A stretch of DNA of 6,538 bases from Oscillospiraceae bacterium (GTDB lineage: Bacteria > Bacillota > Clostridia > Oscillospirales > Ruminococcaceae). Location of the stretch: the NCBI GenBank assembly GCA_017528675.1, contig JAFXOO010000379.1, positions 1 through 6,538 of the forward strand, in the 5' to 3' direction. Each line of letters opens with the position of its first letter. Position 1 is the stretch's first letter. Positions 5,054 to 6,538 of the stretch are shown one piece after another. Position numbers and translations under genes: made by a program. The notes below the pieces were generated by a model that saw nothing but the letters and a program-made list of their open reading frames with translations, had not been told where the DNA came from and did not search any database.

Positions 5054-6538
5054 ATGATGAAAAAACAGAGGATCACCGCCATGCTCCTCGCATTGGGGCT
5101 GACCGTCTCCGGTATGAGCAGTATGCTCACCAATGCTGCCGGGCGCAGGGTTTCTGTCCATGATCCGTCCATCATCAAGGATCACGGGACGTATTATGTA
5201 TTCGGCTCGCACATCGAAGCTGCGCAGTCGAACAACCTCATCGACTGGGATCGTTTCTCGAATGGCTATGCACGCACGAACAATGTCGAGTTCGGCAATC
5301 TCTCCGAGAACCTCAAAAAAGCCTTCAACTGGGCTGGTGAGGATCTGGAGGACTGCGCAGGCGGCTTTGCAGTCTGGGCACCGGATGTCATCTGGAATCC
5401 GGATTTCCAGTGTCCGGATGGTTCAACCGGTGCATATGTGATGTACTTCTGCACCAGCTCCACTTACAAGCGCTCTGTTATCTGCTATGCGTGGTCAAAG
5501 AACATCAAGGGCGTGTACACCTTCGGTGATACGCTGATCTATTCCGGCTTTTTTGATAACGACAGCTACTTCACCAGTAACACCAAGCGTGTCAACCGCA
5601 AGTACACCACCACCAACATCGACGAGCTGATCGAAAAGGGCGAGGTCACCTATAACAACCAGTGGTTCTCCAACCACGACTTCAACAACAACCTGTTCCC
5701 GAATGCCATCGACCCGACCATTTACTACGGCACGGATGGCAGGATGTATATGACCTACGGCTCGTGGTCGGGCGGTATCTTCACGCTGGAGATCAACCCC
5801 AAGACCGGTCGTGTCATCCATCCCAAGACCGGAAAAACGTCTGACGGCAGAATGGTGGATAGCTACTTCGGTACCAAGATCGCCGGTGGTTATTTCAAAT
5901 CCGGCGAGGGTCCGTTCATCGACTACAATGCGGAGACCGGCTACTACTATCTCTGGACGACCTACGGTGGCTTGACCTCGACCGGCGGCTATAATATGCG
6001 TGTGACCCGTTCCAGGTCGCCGCTCGGTCCCTTCGTGGATCCTGCCGGCAATCAGGCTGTTCTGAATCCGAATACCAATCTCGATTCTGTCGGACTCAAA
6101 GTCATGGGCAACTACAAGTTCTCCTCTCTCGACCGTGCGTACATGGCCTGCGGTCACAACTCCGTTCTGCGGGATGATGATGGGCAGTGGTATCTGTTCT
6201 ATCATGCGAGATTTGACGACGGCGGCGAGGGGCATCAGGTGCGTGTGCATCAGATGTACTTCAATGCTGACGGCTGGCCGGTTGTCACACCGTTTGAATA
6301 TGCCGGTGACAAGCTCTCCAAGGGCGGCTACAATGAAAGCGACATTGTCGGCAAGTACGAATATATCAATCATGGTAATGCGACCGACGGCAAAATTATC
6401 AATTACAGGAACATCAACCTGAATGCCGACGGCACCATCTCCGGCGATGCCAAGGGCACATGGAAGCAGGCAGCTTCCTCCGCGGAAGCGACGCTCGTCA
6501 TTGACGGCAAGACCTACAAGGGTTATTTCTATGCCGGA
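5054..6538 (+). CDS. Secreted GH43 endo-1,5-alpha-L-arabinanase (AbnB type), 3' end missing
   Basis: An open frame of 495 codons runs off the right edge without a stop. The start is ATGATG at 5054/5057 (residue numbers here use 5054). A signal peptide follows: MMKKQR, a hydrophobic stretch, and likely cleavage near Asn28-Ala-Ala30. The GH43 propeller spans about 35-412. The three catalytic acids are visible: Asp37 in HDPSI (base), Asp220 in NAIDPT (pKa modulator) and Glu285 in GEGPF (acid). His368 in ACGHNSV matches the histidine that binds the central metal in arabinanases. Other family hallmarks are YYVFGSH, FAVWAPDV and YMTYGSWSGGIF. From about 413 a C-terminal beta domain like that of Bacillus AbnB begins (NLNADGTISGDAKGTW, YKGYFYAG). 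The enzyme would cut alpha-1,5-arabinan, the RG-I side chain, outside the cell. No dockerin is seen in the visible part; one could follow outside the window. It has its own promoter and is divergent from the GH43/esterase gene. Confidence 0.92.
   Translation, partial: MMKKQRITAMLLALGLTVSGMSSMLTNAAGRRVSVHDPSIIKDHGTYYVFGSHIEAAQSNNLIDWDRFSNGYARTNNVEFGNLSENLKKAFNWAGEDLEDCAGGFAVWAPDVIWNPDFQCPDGSTGAYVMYFCTSSTYKRSVICYAWSKNIKGVYTFGDTLIYSGFFDNDSYFTSNTKRVNRKYTTTNIDELIEKGEVTYNNQWFSNHDFNNNLFPNAIDPTIYYGTDGRMYMTYGSWSGGIFTLEINPKTGRVIHPKTGKTSDGRMVDSYFGTKIAGGYFKSGEGPFIDYNAETGYYYLWTTYGGLTSTGGYNMRVTRSRSPLGPFVDPAGNQAVLNPNTNLDSVGLKVMGNYKFSSLDRAYMACGHNSVLRDDDGQWYLFYHARFDDGGEGHQVRVHQMYFNADGWPVVTPFEYAGDKLSKGGYNESDIVGKYEYINHGNATDGKIINYRNINLNADGTISGDAKGTWKQAASSAEATLVIDGKTYKGYFYAG

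Noticed and set aside
4865..5212. Minus-strand open frame of 115 codons across the intergenic region and the start of the arabinanase
   Set aside because: It overlaps the arabinanase promoter, ribosome binding site and signal peptide, and its product has no recognisable feature.
5495..6373. Minus-strand open frame of 292 codons opposite the arabinanase gene
   Set aside because: The plus strand encodes an unbroken GH43 with catalytic residues and a signal peptide. The antisense product is a Val/Ile/Gly-rich sequence with no recognisable motif.

Overview
The window looks like a piece of a cellulosome-producing, Gram-positive gut or rumen clostridial genome, most likely a Ruminococcus (R. flavefaciens / R. 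champanellensis type). The basis is two dockerin modules with the Ruminococcus-style 'DVFDLALxKR' helix, Gram-positive signal peptides, AAGGAGG-type ribosome binding sites, sigma-A-like promoters, and moderately GC-rich coding DNA around an AT-rich intergenic region. The species is inferred, not proven.

Layout. (1) Positions 1-1332, plus strand, hold the 3' part of a large secreted multidomain enzyme: an accessory beta-sandwich module of the kind seen behind pectate/rhamnogalacturonan lyases, a dockerin, and a C-terminal SGNH rhamnogalacturonan acetylesterase (CE12 type). Its N-terminus lies off the left edge. (2) A short intergene carries a 13-bp perfect hairpin with T-tracts on both sides, a bidirectional terminator between convergent genes. 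(3) Positions 1404-4742, minus strand, encode a complete 1112-residue secreted enzyme: signal peptide, N-terminal beta-sandwich, CE12-like SGNH esterase, Pro/Thr/Glu linker, dockerin, CBM6/35-like module, GH43 catalytic domain, and an AbfB-like C-terminal module. (4) Positions 4743-5053 are a 311-bp divergent promoter region with one good promoter for each flanking gene and a repeated TATACAG-containing motif. (5) Positions 5054-6538, plus strand, hold the 5' part of a secreted GH43 endo-arabinanase (AbnB type) that runs off the right edge.

Functional picture (inference from families). The three proteins fit breakdown of rhamnogalacturonan I, the hairy region of pectin. The endo-arabinanase would cut alpha-1,5-arabinan side chains, the GH43/AbfB half of the large minus-strand protein would trim arabinose, and the two SGNH modules would remove acetyl groups from the galacturonate backbone. 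The lyase-like partner of the first gene would cleave the backbone. At least two of the three carry dockerins and so would be displayed on a cohesin scaffold. The genes appear to be separate transcription units, not one operon. No transporter, regulator, RNA gene, CRISPR array or mobile element was seen.

The most notable points are that both dockerins sit inside the protein instead of at the end, and that their two calcium-binding halves occur in opposite order in the two proteins.
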